A DNA stretch of 24,076 nt from a virus, in IMG/VR virus record IMGVR_UViG_3300027969_000417, positions 1-24,076 of that record; one strand, given 5' to 3'. The notes beneath the pieces are model-generated. The model ran no database searches. It worked only from the letters and a program-made list of their open reading frames with translations, and had not been told where the DNA came from. Of this stretch, positions 1-4,872 are shown piece after piece; within the stretch, counting starts at the first letter, position 1, and every line of letters begins with the position of its first letter. Position numbers and translations under genes: made by a program.

Positions 1-165
1 GCGGAGCAAGCAAAAGCAAGGAAGATGCGGGATGCAGAATCATGGCTACGAAAGGAAAGGGAGCGTCTCCTAGCAGAAAAGCAAGCATACCTGTTAGTAA
101 CTTTCCTATTCCTAATATACCTTTGGATGCTAATAGGTCTGGTAAGCAGGATTGGGAGAGCGTAG
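1..165 (+). CDS. C-terminal end of a membrane protein, cut by the window edge
   Basis: Frame 1 is open from the first base to a TAG at 163-165 and reads as protein: a highly charged helix rich in K, R and E for about 28 residues, then a hydrophobic segment (YLLVTFLFLIYLWMLIGLV) and a short basic tail. This looks like a coiled coil or amphipathic helix ending in one membrane span. The start lies outside the window. Its stop overlaps by one base a GTG that makes a good start for the next gene (TAGTG), a usual sign of translational coupling. It immediately precedes lysis genes, so a role in lysis or in the virion membrane is possible, but I do not recognise the family. Confidence 0.5.
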   Translation, partial: AEQAKARKMRDAESWLRKERERLLAEKQAYLLVTFLFLIYLWMLIGLVSRIGRA

Positions 166-383
166 TGGGATGGATTGCCTGTTGTGTTCTCGTAATATTG
201 CTGCTACCAATTATGGGCATAATTCTGCTAGACACTCTAGAGGCAAAGCATGAGGTAAAGCAACAGGTTGAGAAGGTCGAACAGCTAAGACGCAAAATTG
301 AGAACTCTGAAAGGAAGAAGAATCGTGATAAAGAGCCTAGCAATAACTCTGACAATCCTGTTATTGACAGGGTGTCAAGATAG
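165..383 (+). CDS. Small inner-membrane protein with coiled coil (i-spanin-like)
   Basis: From the GTG at 165 the product is 72 residues: an N-terminal membrane segment (GWIACCVLVILLLPIMGIILL), then a charged helix (about residues 24-55) likely to form a coiled coil, and a polar tail. An N-terminal anchor with a periplasmic coiled coil is the layout of inner-membrane spanins. I chose GTG 165 because GGGAG at 154-158 lies six bases upstream and the codon overlaps the stop of the preceding frame; the longer ATG start at 42 would overlap that frame by 124 bases and has only a weak ribosome site. The next gene, a lipoprotein, begins inside its 3' end in another frame, as Rz1 does in Rz. The spanin role is inferred from topology and overlap, not from recognised homology. 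Confidence 0.6.
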   Translation: MGWIACCVLVILLLPIMGIILLDTLEAKHEVKQQVEKVEQLRRKIENSERKKNRDKEPSNNSDNPVIDRVSR

Positions 384-504
384 ATTCAGATACCCTTGTC
401 AAGACCCTCAAAATTGGTCTAATACTGAATGTAAACCCCCAATCTGTACTGCTACAGGTACTTGTCCAGAGCAACTCGTCAAACCCGAACAGGAGAAAAA
501 GTAA
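325..504 (+). CDS. Small cysteine-rich phage lipoprotein
   Basis: A 59-residue product from GTG 325, with AGGAAG at 312-317 seven bases upstream. The first 17 residues are a lipoprotein signal peptide with a hydrophobic core and the lipobox LTGC, so Cys17 would be lipidated. The mature part carries further cysteines (motifs YPCQDP, ECKPPIC and GTCPEQ) and is short. I recall similar small lipoproteins beside lysis genes in aquatic phages; this was not checked. The 5' end overlaps the preceding membrane-protein gene in a different frame. Together they may be an inner/outer membrane pair acting in lysis. An alternative TTG start at 298 would add nine basic residues before the signal peptide and is less likely. 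Confidence 0.7.
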   Translation: MIKSLAITLTILLLTGCQDRFRYPCQDPQNWSNTECKPPICTATGTCPEQLVKPEQEKK

Positions 505-824
505 TGCCTACTATTGGATATAAACCTAATAACCGCCTTAATGCTGATGAGATTGAAGTCCGAGTATGGGCATTTGTCATTGTGGTTCTTGTCAGCATAC
601 TGCTTGGCGCTATGGCTATGTTTCTCTACTCAGTCTCATTCGTGACCCAACCAATGGCAGGCATGGCAAAGATAGACTCTATCTACCTACAGCAGATCAA
701 TACCATAATGGTTTTCATCACTGGGGTGCTTGGTGGTGTAGCTGGTAGGTCTGGAGTCAAGGCAATAGCCAATGCGAGTGCCAAGGCAGAAGCCATTGAC
801 AACGATGAACCCCCAAAGCCATGA
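504..824 (+). CDS. Two-TM membrane protein, holin candidate
   Basis: A 106-residue product from ATG 504, with AGGAG at 491-495 and a start that overlaps the preceding stop (TAATG). It has two hydrophobic segments: about residues 21-43 (WAFVIVVLVSILLGAMAMFLY) and about 65-84 (IMVFITGVLGGVAGRSGV), with a polar N-terminus and an alanine-rich, acidic C-terminus. Size, two spans and position directly before Rz and the endolysin make a holin the best guess. Holins share little sequence, so this rests on topology and context. The end overlaps the Rz start by ATGA. Confidence 0.6.
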   Translation: MPTIGYKPNNRLNADEIEVRVWAFVIVVLVSILLGAMAMFLYSVSFVTQPMAGMAKIDSIYLQQINTIMVFITGVLGGVAGRSGVKAIANASAKAEAIDNDEPPKP

Positions 825-1285
825 GTTTGTTTAATCCTTGGGTACTTTTAGGCATCCTTATGGCGGTACTGTCTGCTGCTGGCGGTGGGTACTTCAAGGG
901 TCAGCATGACGAGAATACCCGCCAGCAAGTAGAAATAGCCGCCTTGAATGCCAAGGCAAGGGAAACTGAGCAAAACATGACAAAGGTAGCAAATACCTAT
1001 GCTGAAACTTTAAGGAAATCACAGAATGCTGCTAGGACTAAAGAAACTAAGTTACGGGCTGATGTTGCCTCTGGTGCTTTGCGCCTGTCAATCCCAACCC
1101 AAAGCCCCGTATGTTCCACCTCAGTTACCCCCGCTACCACTGGAGATAACAGCGGAGAAACACGAACCGAACTTAGTGGACAGGTTAGTGAAACTCTTAT
1201 CGCCATCGCCTCAGAAGGAGATGCCGCCATCCGAAAACTCAACCAATGTATCCAAACCTACGAAACCCTGAAAGGAATGAAATGA
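821..1285 (+). CDS. Rz: Rz-like inner-membrane spanin
   Basis: A 154-residue protein starting in an ATGA overlap with the holin candidate. Residues about 7-25 form an N-terminal membrane anchor (WVLLGILMAVLSAAGGGYF), followed by a long periplasmic helical region rich in E, K, Q and A, and a C-terminal segment with two separated cysteines. This is the standard architecture and size of phage Rz proteins, which with Rz1 join the inner and outer membranes in the final step of lysis of Gram-negative hosts. The Rz1 reading frame lies entirely inside this gene in the +1 frame, which is characteristic. The gene ends in an ATGA overlap with the endolysin. Confidence 0.85.
   Translation: MSLFNPWVLLGILMAVLSAAGGGYFKGQHDENTRQQVEIAALNAKARETEQNMTKVANTYAETLRKSQNAARTKETKLRADVASGALRLSIPTQSPVCSTSVTPATTGDNSGETRTELSGQVSETLIAIASEGDAAIRKLNQCIQTYETLKGMK
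1026..1271 (+). CDS. Rz1: Rz1-like outer-membrane lipoprotein, nested in Rz
   Basis: An 81-residue product read in the +1 frame inside Rz. AAGGAA lies about eight bases before ATG 1026. It has a signal peptide ending in a lipobox (VLCAC), after which the mature chain is proline-rich (motif VPPQLPPLPL), as is typical of outer-membrane spanin subunits. Complete embedding in the Rz gene matches the lambda arrangement. It would bind the periplasmic end of Rz and trigger fusion of the inner and outer membranes. An internal ATG twelve codons on would still keep the signal peptide. Confidence 0.82.
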   Translation: MLLGLKKLSYGLMLPLVLCACQSQPKAPYVPPQLPPLPLEITAEKHEPNLVDRLVKLLSPSPQKEMPPSENSTNVSKPTKP

Positions 1286-1752
1286 ATCTCTCCGCAAACT
1301 TTACCTTGAATGAACTCACCAAGTCTGAGACTGCAACCCGTCTAGACATTGATAACACGCCTAATGATGAGCAGATTGAGTCATTGCGTTTGTTATGCGA
1401 GAACATCCTGCAACCAGTGCGTGACCACTTTGGTAAGCCTGTGAAGATTTCATCTGGCTTTCGTTGTGCAGAATTAAATTCAAGTCCAGCAGTAGGTGGC
1501 AGCAAGACATCAGACCATTGCAAAGGTCAAGCAGTTGACTTTGAAATTGAGGGCTTATCCAATCCAGAAGTAGCCCAATGGATTATGGAAAATTTGACCT
1601 ATTCCCAATTAATCCTTGAATTTTATGTCCAAGGTCAACCTAATTCAGGGTGGATACATTGCAGCTATAACCCAGAGAAGCTAACTAAGCAAGAACTCAC
1701 AGCCGTTAAGGTGGCAGGGAAGACTCAGTACCTTCAAGGTCTACAGGCTTAA
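1282..1752 (+). CDS. Peptidase M15 endolysin
   Basis: A 156-residue zinc peptidase of the M15 type, which cuts peptide cross-links in peptidoglycan. The zinc-site pattern is visible: SSGFRC at 58-62 leading to SDHCKGQAVDF with His79 and Asp86, then WIHCSY with His126. Glu113 in the preceding strand is the likely general base. The size suits a single-domain phage endolysin without a cell-wall-binding domain. The start at ATG 1282 overlaps the Rz stop (ATGA) and has AAAGGA at 1271-1276; an in-frame ATG at 1246 lies deep inside Rz and is less likely. It lacks a signal peptide, so release through the holin upstream is expected. Its 3' end overlaps a converging minus-strand gene. Confidence 0.88.
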   Translation: MNLSANFTLNELTKSETATRLDIDNTPNDEQIESLRLLCENILQPVRDHFGKPVKISSGFRCAELNSSPAVGGSKTSDHCKGQAVDFEIEGLSNPEVAQWIMENLTYSQLILEFYVQGQPNSGWIHCSYNPEKLTKQELTAVKVAGKTQYLQGLQA

Positions 1753-1909
1753 TAAGCCGCCTACAAAAGTGTTTAGCGGTGAGGTGTTCGTACAAGATCA
1801 CCTCACCACACTTCTCGCATAACCAAGCTACGCCAATATCTATGGTGGTCTGCTTACTTCCATGCTGACCATTCTGCCGCCCGTAGAAGGTTCGTATCTT
1901 ACGAATCAT
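1706..1909 (-). CDS. Small protein with zinc-binding-like cysteines
   Basis: A 67-residue product, last gene of the minus-strand operon. It contains WLCEKCGEV (Cys-x2-Cys) followed by His and Cys about 12-18 residues later (HLTAKHFC), which could form a small zinc site. The start overlaps the preceding stop by ATGA. The ribosome site is weak (AAGGG about 12 bases off), so translation may depend on coupling. The 3' end overlaps the endolysin gene tail to tail by 47 bases, and a strong inverted repeat lies within its coding sequence. Function unknown. Confidence 0.55.
   Translation of the reverse strand: MIRKIRTFYGRQNGQHGSKQTTIDIGVAWLCEKCGEVILYEHLTAKHFCRRLIKPVDLEGTESSLPP
1778..1807. repeat. 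9-bp perfect inverted repeat at the convergent junction
   Basis: GGTGAGGTG at 1778-1786 and its exact complement at 1799-1807 enclose a 12-base loop. AGTGT at 1768-1772 and ACACT at 1808-1812 can add five more pairs with a bulge. It lies 25 bases after the endolysin stop and inside the converging gene. It may end transcription from both sides, though no run of T follows on either strand. Confidence 0.6.
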
Positions 1910-2085
1910 TTGCTTGATTTAGCCCTTGAATAGATAGTAATTTGTTGCTTTGACTCAAGTCCAATTTTAGCTTGTACAGCTTGACCCCATGCCCTACCCT
2001 GCGCTATTTGGCGCATTTCCTTGTCCCTTGTCCAAATTGAAGATGTACCATCTTTCCAATCAAATACGTTTTTTGGCTTGTTCAT
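1906..2085 (-). CDS. Small hypothetical protein of the left operon
   Basis: A 59-residue product from ATG 2085, with AGGAG (complement of 2094-2098) eight bases upstream. It begins in an ATGA overlap with the stop of the preceding short gene and ends in an ATGA overlap with the next. The N-terminal part is aromatic and charged (VFDWKDGTSSIWTRDKEMR); the rest is basic and probably helical. No family recognised. A longer reading from 2139 is open but would overlap the gene before it extensively. Confidence 0.65.
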   Translation of the reverse strand: MNKPKNVFDWKDGTSSIWTRDKEMRQIAQGRAWGQAVQAKIGLESKQQITIYSRAKSSK

Positions 2086-2228
2086 TTCTTCTTCTCCTTT
2101 TGAATCCCTGAACTCATTTGCAGGAACATTCTCATCCACTTAGTCCCGCCCAATCTGATGTACTCAGCGTATTCGGATTGGGTCAGTCTCAACGTGATGG
2201 CTCTACCCTGCTCTATCTTTTCTTTCAT
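2082..2228 (-). CDS. 48-residue basic protein, ribbon-helix-helix-like
   Basis: A short gene that fills the apparent gap between its neighbours and overlaps both by ATGA: its ATG at 2228 overlaps the preceding stop, and its TGA at 2084-2082 overlaps the next ATG. The product has a beta-strand-like start (AITLRLTQ), a helix (SEYAEYIRL), then GGTKWMRMFL and a lysine-rich tail. This strand-helix-GG-helix pattern recalls ribbon-helix-helix DNA-binding proteins such as Arc, but that is only a resemblance. The double overlap is strong evidence that it is translated. Confidence 0.72.
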   Translation of the reverse strand: MKEKIEQGRAITLRLTQSEYAEYIRLGGTKWMRMFLQMSSGIQKEKKK

Positions 2229-2425
2229 GTCTTCATGTTCCTGATGTAAACAGTTAGTGAGTCAATCGTGTCTTTTCCAAAGCCCTGCATCTTCTCAACT
2301 TCTTTGGCGACTTCCTCAATAACTTGATCTCTATATGGGTTTTTGGATATAGCAGCTTGTACGGCACGTTTACGCCACATACTCTGCTTCTCAATCTCGT
2401 TGAATGCTTCATCCTCATCTGTCAT
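2225..2425 (-). CDS. Small helical hypothetical protein
   Basis: A 66-residue acidic and basic helical product from ATG 2425, with AAGGG eight bases upstream. A GTG three codons earlier is possible but has poor spacing. It overlaps the preceding gene by 11 bases and the next by ATGA. The sequence is rich in E, K and Q with a MWRKRAVQAA segment and no cysteines or membrane span. Function unknown. Confidence 0.68.
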   Translation of the reverse strand: MTDEDEAFNEIEKQSMWRKRAVQAAISKNPYRDQVIEEVAKEVEKMQGFGKDTIDSLTVYIRNMKT

Positions 2426-2636
2426 AGTATTCACCCTTCAACTCAGCAATCAAGTCGGTGAGTCTAGAGATGCGTTTCTCGTTGTACGCAACAATTGATT
2501 GAGCATATTCAACAGCAGTCTGACCCTGCATCTTTGAATGTCGTGCCTCAATCAGTTCCTTTTCAGCTACCTCTAAAGGTGTTCTTGCTCTGAGTAAATC
2601 TTTGACATATTTGATTGTTAGTTCTCGCCAGTTCAT
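2415..2636 (-). CDS. Small coiled-coil hypothetical protein
   Basis: A 73-residue product from ATG 2636 with AAGGG about seven bases upstream. From about residue 17 it is a long helix (TPLEVAEKELIEARHSK to ISRLTDLIAELKGEY) with a heptad-like pattern. I recall similar TPLEVA-type small proteins in other phages, without a function; this is memory only. Its first 74 bases overlap the end of the preceding frame, which makes that frame's 3' end less certain. Confidence 0.72.
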   Translation of the reverse strand: MNWRELTIKYVKDLLRARTPLEVAEKELIEARHSKMQGQTAVEYAQSIVAYNEKRISRLTDLIAELKGEYYDR

Positions 2637-2946
2637 GCTTTACCCTTTTCTTTATTTGAGTTGCAATAATCACTCGTTCAATCTTCTTGCACACATATCT
2701 GTTATCAGGTGTTCTTTTCCACTCACAAACTGGACACTTCACTCGTCTTGATCCTTGCATAGTAGGTACAACACAAATCCTGTGCAAACGCATATTCCCA
2801 ATACGAACCCTGAAATCCCTGTGATGAATACCCATACGACTGTTTCCAACATTCGTCTTCTCCTTTGGTTTGAAATCTAACGAATCAAAGTACATCAGAG
2901 CCACAGCACAAGCAGCGGCAATGATGAACTTGATGAGCGTATTCAT
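2563..2946 (-). CDS. Unclear frame: N-terminal hydrophobic segment, C-terminal CPVC motif
   Basis: A 127-codon frame whose ATG at 2946 overlaps the preceding stop (ATGA). The first 20 residues are hydrophobic (LIKFIIAAACAVALMYF), like a signal or membrane segment. Residues about 36-68 are odd, basic, and coincide with a better-looking membrane microprotein in another frame. The last 59 residues, from GTG 2742, hold CPVCEW and YVCKK, a possible zinc ribbon. That GTG overlaps the microprotein stop by GTGA, so the C-terminal part may be a separate gene at 2563-2742. The 74-base overlap with the next gene is large. I report the full open frame but regard its gene structure as unresolved. Confidence 0.45.
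   Translation of the reverse strand: MNTLIKFIIAAACAVALMYFDSLDFKPKEKTNVGNSRMGIHHRDFRVRIGNMRLHRICVVPTMQGSRRVKCPVCEWKRTPDNRYVCKKIERVIIATQIKKRVKHELARTNNQICQRFTQSKNTFRGS
2739..2852 (-). CDS. 37-residue membrane microprotein
   Basis: An ATG at 2852 preceded at good spacing by AAGGAG opens a 37-residue frame that is almost entirely one membrane helix (VVWVFITGISGFVLGICV, then a second hydrophobic stretch) with an acidic end (KDQDE). The stop TGA overlaps a GTG start for the CPVC protein (GTGA). The ribosome site, the coupling and the clean membrane profile favour this frame over the longer frame that contains it. Function unknown; small phage membrane proteins of this kind can act on host envelope proteins, which is speculation here. 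Confidence 0.52.
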   Translation of the reverse strand: MLETVVWVFITGISGFVLGICVCTGFVLYLLCKDQDE

Positions 2947-3209
2947 TTGCTTTCAGCCGCTAACAGGTCGAGTTCCAAGGCTTTCATCTGGTCTTTGATG
3001 ATGGTCATCTCTTGTTCCATAACTTCAATCTTCTTCTCAAGACGCTTCCTTGTCATGCTCTCTGCATAAGTCCAGCCAATAGCAACGGCACTATTAGCAA
3101 CCTTGTCAATGAGTTCGATGATCTCGTTACGGCTCATAAAGCCACCAGCAATGTCTTTAGCTGGCGCTATGCGGTTAATCAGTTCTGTGATTTCTGATGC
3201 GATGCTCAT
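2943..3209 (-). CDS. Coiled-coil hypothetical protein
   Basis: An 88-residue product from ATG 3209; AAGGAG lies seven bases upstream and the start overlaps the preceding stop (ATGA). It has an N-terminal helical region, a central segment (SRNEIIELIDKVANSAV) and a C-terminal coiled coil (KRLEKKIEVMEQEMTIIK). The longer in-frame start at 3242 lacks a ribosome site. Function unknown. Confidence 0.7.
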   Translation of the reverse strand: MSIASEITELINRIAPAKDIAGGFMSRNEIIELIDKVANSAVAIGWTYAESMTRKRLEKKIEVMEQEMTIIKDQMKALELDLLAAESK

Positions 3210-3457
3210 GCTGTTTCTCCTTGGGGTTGTGATTGATTCCATGCGGATTGCAAGGCGGTGAAGTTCATAGGCGCAATGGTGACTGTGGACAGGAACAGAC
3301 CCTTACCATGCAGCTTGCGCCCCCAATCGTCAGTTGCCTTGGTATTGGTCAACTCCTTGCGTTGAACGGCGCTGTATACGCTATGAGGCTTGTAACCAGC
3401 CTCTACCAGTTCTTCCATAGTGCGATGCTCTTGGCAGAAGTCTTGAAGGTCAGTCAT
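3206..3457 (-). CDS. Small protein, possible winged-helix fold
   Basis: An 83-residue product from ATG 3457, whose start overlaps the stop of the membrane microprotein before it (ATGA). An upstream in-frame ATG at 3469 has no ribosome site. Residues about 10-50 (MEELVEAGYKPHSVYSAVQR, then a basic stretch and GLFLSTV) look like a small helix-turn-helix followed by a wing, so DNA binding is possible. I do not recognise a family and rate that as weak. Confidence 0.68.
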   Translation of the reverse strand: MTDLQDFCQEHRTMEELVEAGYKPHSVYSAVQRKELTNTKATDDWGRKLHGKGLFLSTVTIAPMNFTALQSAWNQSQPQGETA

Positions 3458-3540
3458 GTTGACCACCATGCGGTTAAGAGGATTGCAAGACCGATGCCGA
3501 TGGCAACGGCGGTGAGAATGTCGGGGATTGATTCTTTCAT
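3454..3540 (-). CDS. 28-residue membrane microprotein
   Basis: A very short gene with excellent signals: AAGGAG five bases before ATG 3540, and a TGA that overlaps the ATG of the next gene (ATGA). The product starts MKESIPDI, has one membrane helix (ILTAVAIGIGLAILLTA) and ends WWST. It explains why the next gene has no ribosome site of its own. Function unknown. Confidence 0.68.
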   Translation of the reverse strand: MKESIPDILTAVAIGIGLAILLTAWWST

Positions 3541-3549
3541 GTTGTCTCC

Positions 3550-3759
3550 TTAAAGGCTTTTACGCATTACAGCGGCGGCTATTGCATCGCACTTGTCAGA
3601 ATCAATTTCTGGGAAATTGCATTCAATGTTGTAGCCAAGGCTTTCAACATCCCATCCGCTAGATGACTCTAAGCAATTTTCTGCATGAGCAACTGCATTG
3701 CGGGTTATTGCAAATGCGTCAATTCTTGCTAAGTAGGCTTTGCTTTGGTTTGCATTCAT
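3550..3759 (-). CDS. Small hypothetical protein of the left operon
   Basis: A 69-residue product from ATG 3759 with AAAGGAG seven bases upstream. It is mixed helical, with cysteines at about positions 29, 47 and 57 and no clear metal-binding spacing. It sits between the first gene of the operon and the membrane microprotein, separated from the latter by nine bases. No family recognised. Confidence 0.68.
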   Translation of the reverse strand: MNANQSKAYLARIDAFAITRNAVAHAENCLESSSGWDVESLGYNIECNFPEIDSDKCDAIAAAVMRKSL

Positions 3760-3786
3760 TTCAATTCTCCTTTAAGGTTGAAAGAT

Positions 3787-3800
3787 GGGGCTTGCGCCCC
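3787..3800 (-). other. GNRA-type hairpin before a ribosome site
   Basis: On the minus strand GGGGC, GCAA and GCCCC form a five-pair stem with a GCAA tetraloop, followed by AUCUUU and then, about ten bases on, the AAAGGAG of the next gene. The T run is too poor for a convincing terminator; a partial terminator or an mRNA-stabilising stem between the first two operon genes is more likely. Confidence 0.4.
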
Positions 3801-3806
3801 GTTGGG

Positions 3807-4004
3807 TTAGGCTGCTTTGCGAGCATCCATTTTTGTGTTGAATTCAAACTGCTTGCTAGTAACGCATTTGACGCAACGAAACTGCACAGCCTCTTGTTTG
3901 AATTCAGACCAGTTAGTTGAAATTGGAGTACGCAACATATTGCGACCACAAGCTGTTTTTGATGACCATCCTGTACCAGATTTGTTAAGGTGTGTAACTC
4001 TCAT
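3807..4004 (-). CDS. First gene of the left operon, small cysteine-containing protein
   Basis: A 65-residue basic product from ATG 4004 with AGGAG seven bases upstream, and a sigma70-like promoter about 35-60 bases further up. It carries single cysteines near positions 19 and 44 and a later Cys-x2-Cys (RCVKC), so a zinc site is possible. Being first in the operon, it would be among the earliest products. A frame overlapping it at 3761-3949 is a shadow. I recall similar small proteins in related phages but no function. Confidence 0.72.
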   Translation of the reverse strand: MRVTHLNKSGTGWSSKTACGRNMLRTPISTNWSEFKQEAVQFRCVKCVTSKQFEFNTKMDARKAA

Positions 4005-4037
4005 TTGAAATCTCCTGCTTGGTTGTTGATGTTGCCA

Positions 4038-4065
4038 ATCATACGATGATGGACTACTAAGTCAA
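4038..4065 (-). promoter_or_regulatory. Sigma70-like promoter of the left operon
   Basis: On the minus strand TTGACT (complement of 4060-4065) and TATGAT (complement of 4038-4043) are separated by 16 bases; each differs from consensus at one base. The predicted start near 4031 leaves a leader of about 27 bases with a good ribosome site before ATG 4004. Confidence 0.65.
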
Positions 4066-4110
4066 CCCCCCTACATCTAATCCCACACATTTCACTAGGG
4101 TATTTAATCA

Positions 4111-4137
4111 GATAGGACTTGACTTATTAATCCTATC
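4111..4137. promoter_or_regulatory. Palindromic operator candidate
   Basis: GATAGGA at 4111-4117 and TCCTATC at 4131-4137 form a perfect 7-bp inverted repeat with 13 bases between. It covers the -35 box of the rightward promoter. Related half-sites TAGGG (4096-4100) and CCCTA (4140-4144) flank it. Location between the divergent genes and next to an XRE-type regulator makes it the likely binding site. Confidence 0.5.
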
Positions 4138-4148
4138 CTCCCTAGAAT
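4119..4148 (+). promoter_or_regulatory. Promoter of the regulator gene, near-leaderless
   Basis: TTGACT at 4119-4124 and TAGAAT at 4143-4148 with 18 bases between. The expected start, about seven bases after the -10 box, is near 4155, only two bases before ATG 4157. No Shine-Dalgarno sequence precedes that ATG, which fits a leaderless or almost leaderless message like that of lambda cI from PRM. Confidence 0.5.
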
Positions 4149-4156
4149 CCTTACCC

Positions 4157-4384
4157 ATGAACACACCAACCATGCAAACCATTGAAAACATTAAGGAAAA
4201 AGCTGAGAAGGCTGGCTTCACCATCACTGATGTTGCTCGCTATGCAGGCTTTGACCCATCACAGGTATCTCGCTACGCCACTGGTCGAACCATACCATTG
4301 GTGACTTCAATACAACGCTTGGAAGAATCGGTAGATTCCCTAATCCAGCAGCGTATTGAAGCCTTGAATGGGGGTACAGAATGA
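4157..4384 (+). CDS. XRE-type helix-turn-helix regulator
   Basis: A 75-residue protein with a helix-turn-helix of the phage repressor type: TDVARYAGFDPSQVSRYATG at about residues 24-43, followed by a helix (LVTSIQRLEESVDSLI). There is no C-terminal oligomerisation or peptidase domain, so it is a minimal Cro- or transcription-control-like protein. It is transcribed away from the left operon across a 150-bp control region with a palindromic site, so it probably regulates both directions. It starts the rightward cluster and its end overlaps the resolvase gene by ATGA. A second ATG at 4172 is possible. Confidence 0.8.
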   Translation: MNTPTMQTIENIKEKAEKAGFTITDVARYAGFDPSQVSRYATGRTIPLVTSIQRLEESVDSLIQQRIEALNGGTE

Positions 4385-4872
4385 CCACCACAGTCTTCAC
4401 CCCAAGGCGAATCATTGGCATTGACGTAGGCTTGAATGGCGCTATAGCAATGATGCAAGGCGAAACCTTAACTGGTGTAGTCGATATGCCCACAGTCACG
4501 CTAGACCGCAATGGCAAAGCTAAGAGGCAGATCAGTATCCCCGAACTGATTGCCATTCTTGATCTGTTTAAGCCTGAAGAAGCGTACATAGAGAAGGTGT
4601 TTGCTATGGCAGGGCAAGGGGTAACAAGCGTGTTCTCCTTTGGGCGCTCTCTAGGGGCTATAGAAGGCGTTATAGCGGCAAGATCAATCAAGTCCACTCT
4701 CGTTACTCCACAGACTTGGCAGAAAGCTATGGGAGTCTCAGGCGGCAAAGATGGCGCTAGAGCAAGGGCAATGGAAGTCTTCCCTTGGAATGTTGACCTG
4801 TTCAAACGGGTCAAAGATGATGGCAGAGCAGATGCGGCACTAATAGCAGCTTGGGGGCTAAGACATGGCTAA
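4381..4872 (+). CDS. RuvC-like Holliday junction resolvase
   Basis: A 163-residue RNase H-fold nuclease that would cut branched DNA during recombination, replication or before packaging. The first strand carries IIGIDVGLNGA with the catalytic Asp15; Glu71 follows in AYIEKVF; the C-terminal helix has DDGRADAALIAAW with Asp147 and Asp151. The FGRSLGAIEGV and TPQTWQKAMG segments are also typical of phage and bacterial RuvC relatives. The start overlaps the regulator stop by ATGA. A second, unrelated resolvase-type gene (endonuclease VII) is present at 20625. Confidence 0.88.
   Translation: MTTTVFTPRRIIGIDVGLNGAIAMMQGETLTGVVDMPTVTLDRNGKAKRQISIPELIAILDLFKPEEAYIEKVFAMAGQGVTSVFSFGRSLGAIEGVIAARSIKSTLVTPQTWQKAMGVSGGKDGARARAMEVFPWNVDLFKRVKDDGRADAALIAAWGLRHG

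Noticed and set aside
42-383. ATG 42 as the start of the first membrane-protein gene
   Set aside because: It would overlap the upstream coding frame by 124 bases with a weak ribosome site, whereas GTG 165 has GGGAG and a one-base stop overlap; still possible.
4157-4384. CI-type lysogeny repressor proving a temperate phage
   Set aside because: The protein is only a 75-residue helix-turn-helix without a C-terminal domain, and no integrase or attachment site is visible; lifestyle stays open.
4224-4814. 196-residue minus-strand frame
   Set aside because: It lies antisense to the regulator and the RuvC gene, which have clear motifs, and its protein has no domain or ribosome site.
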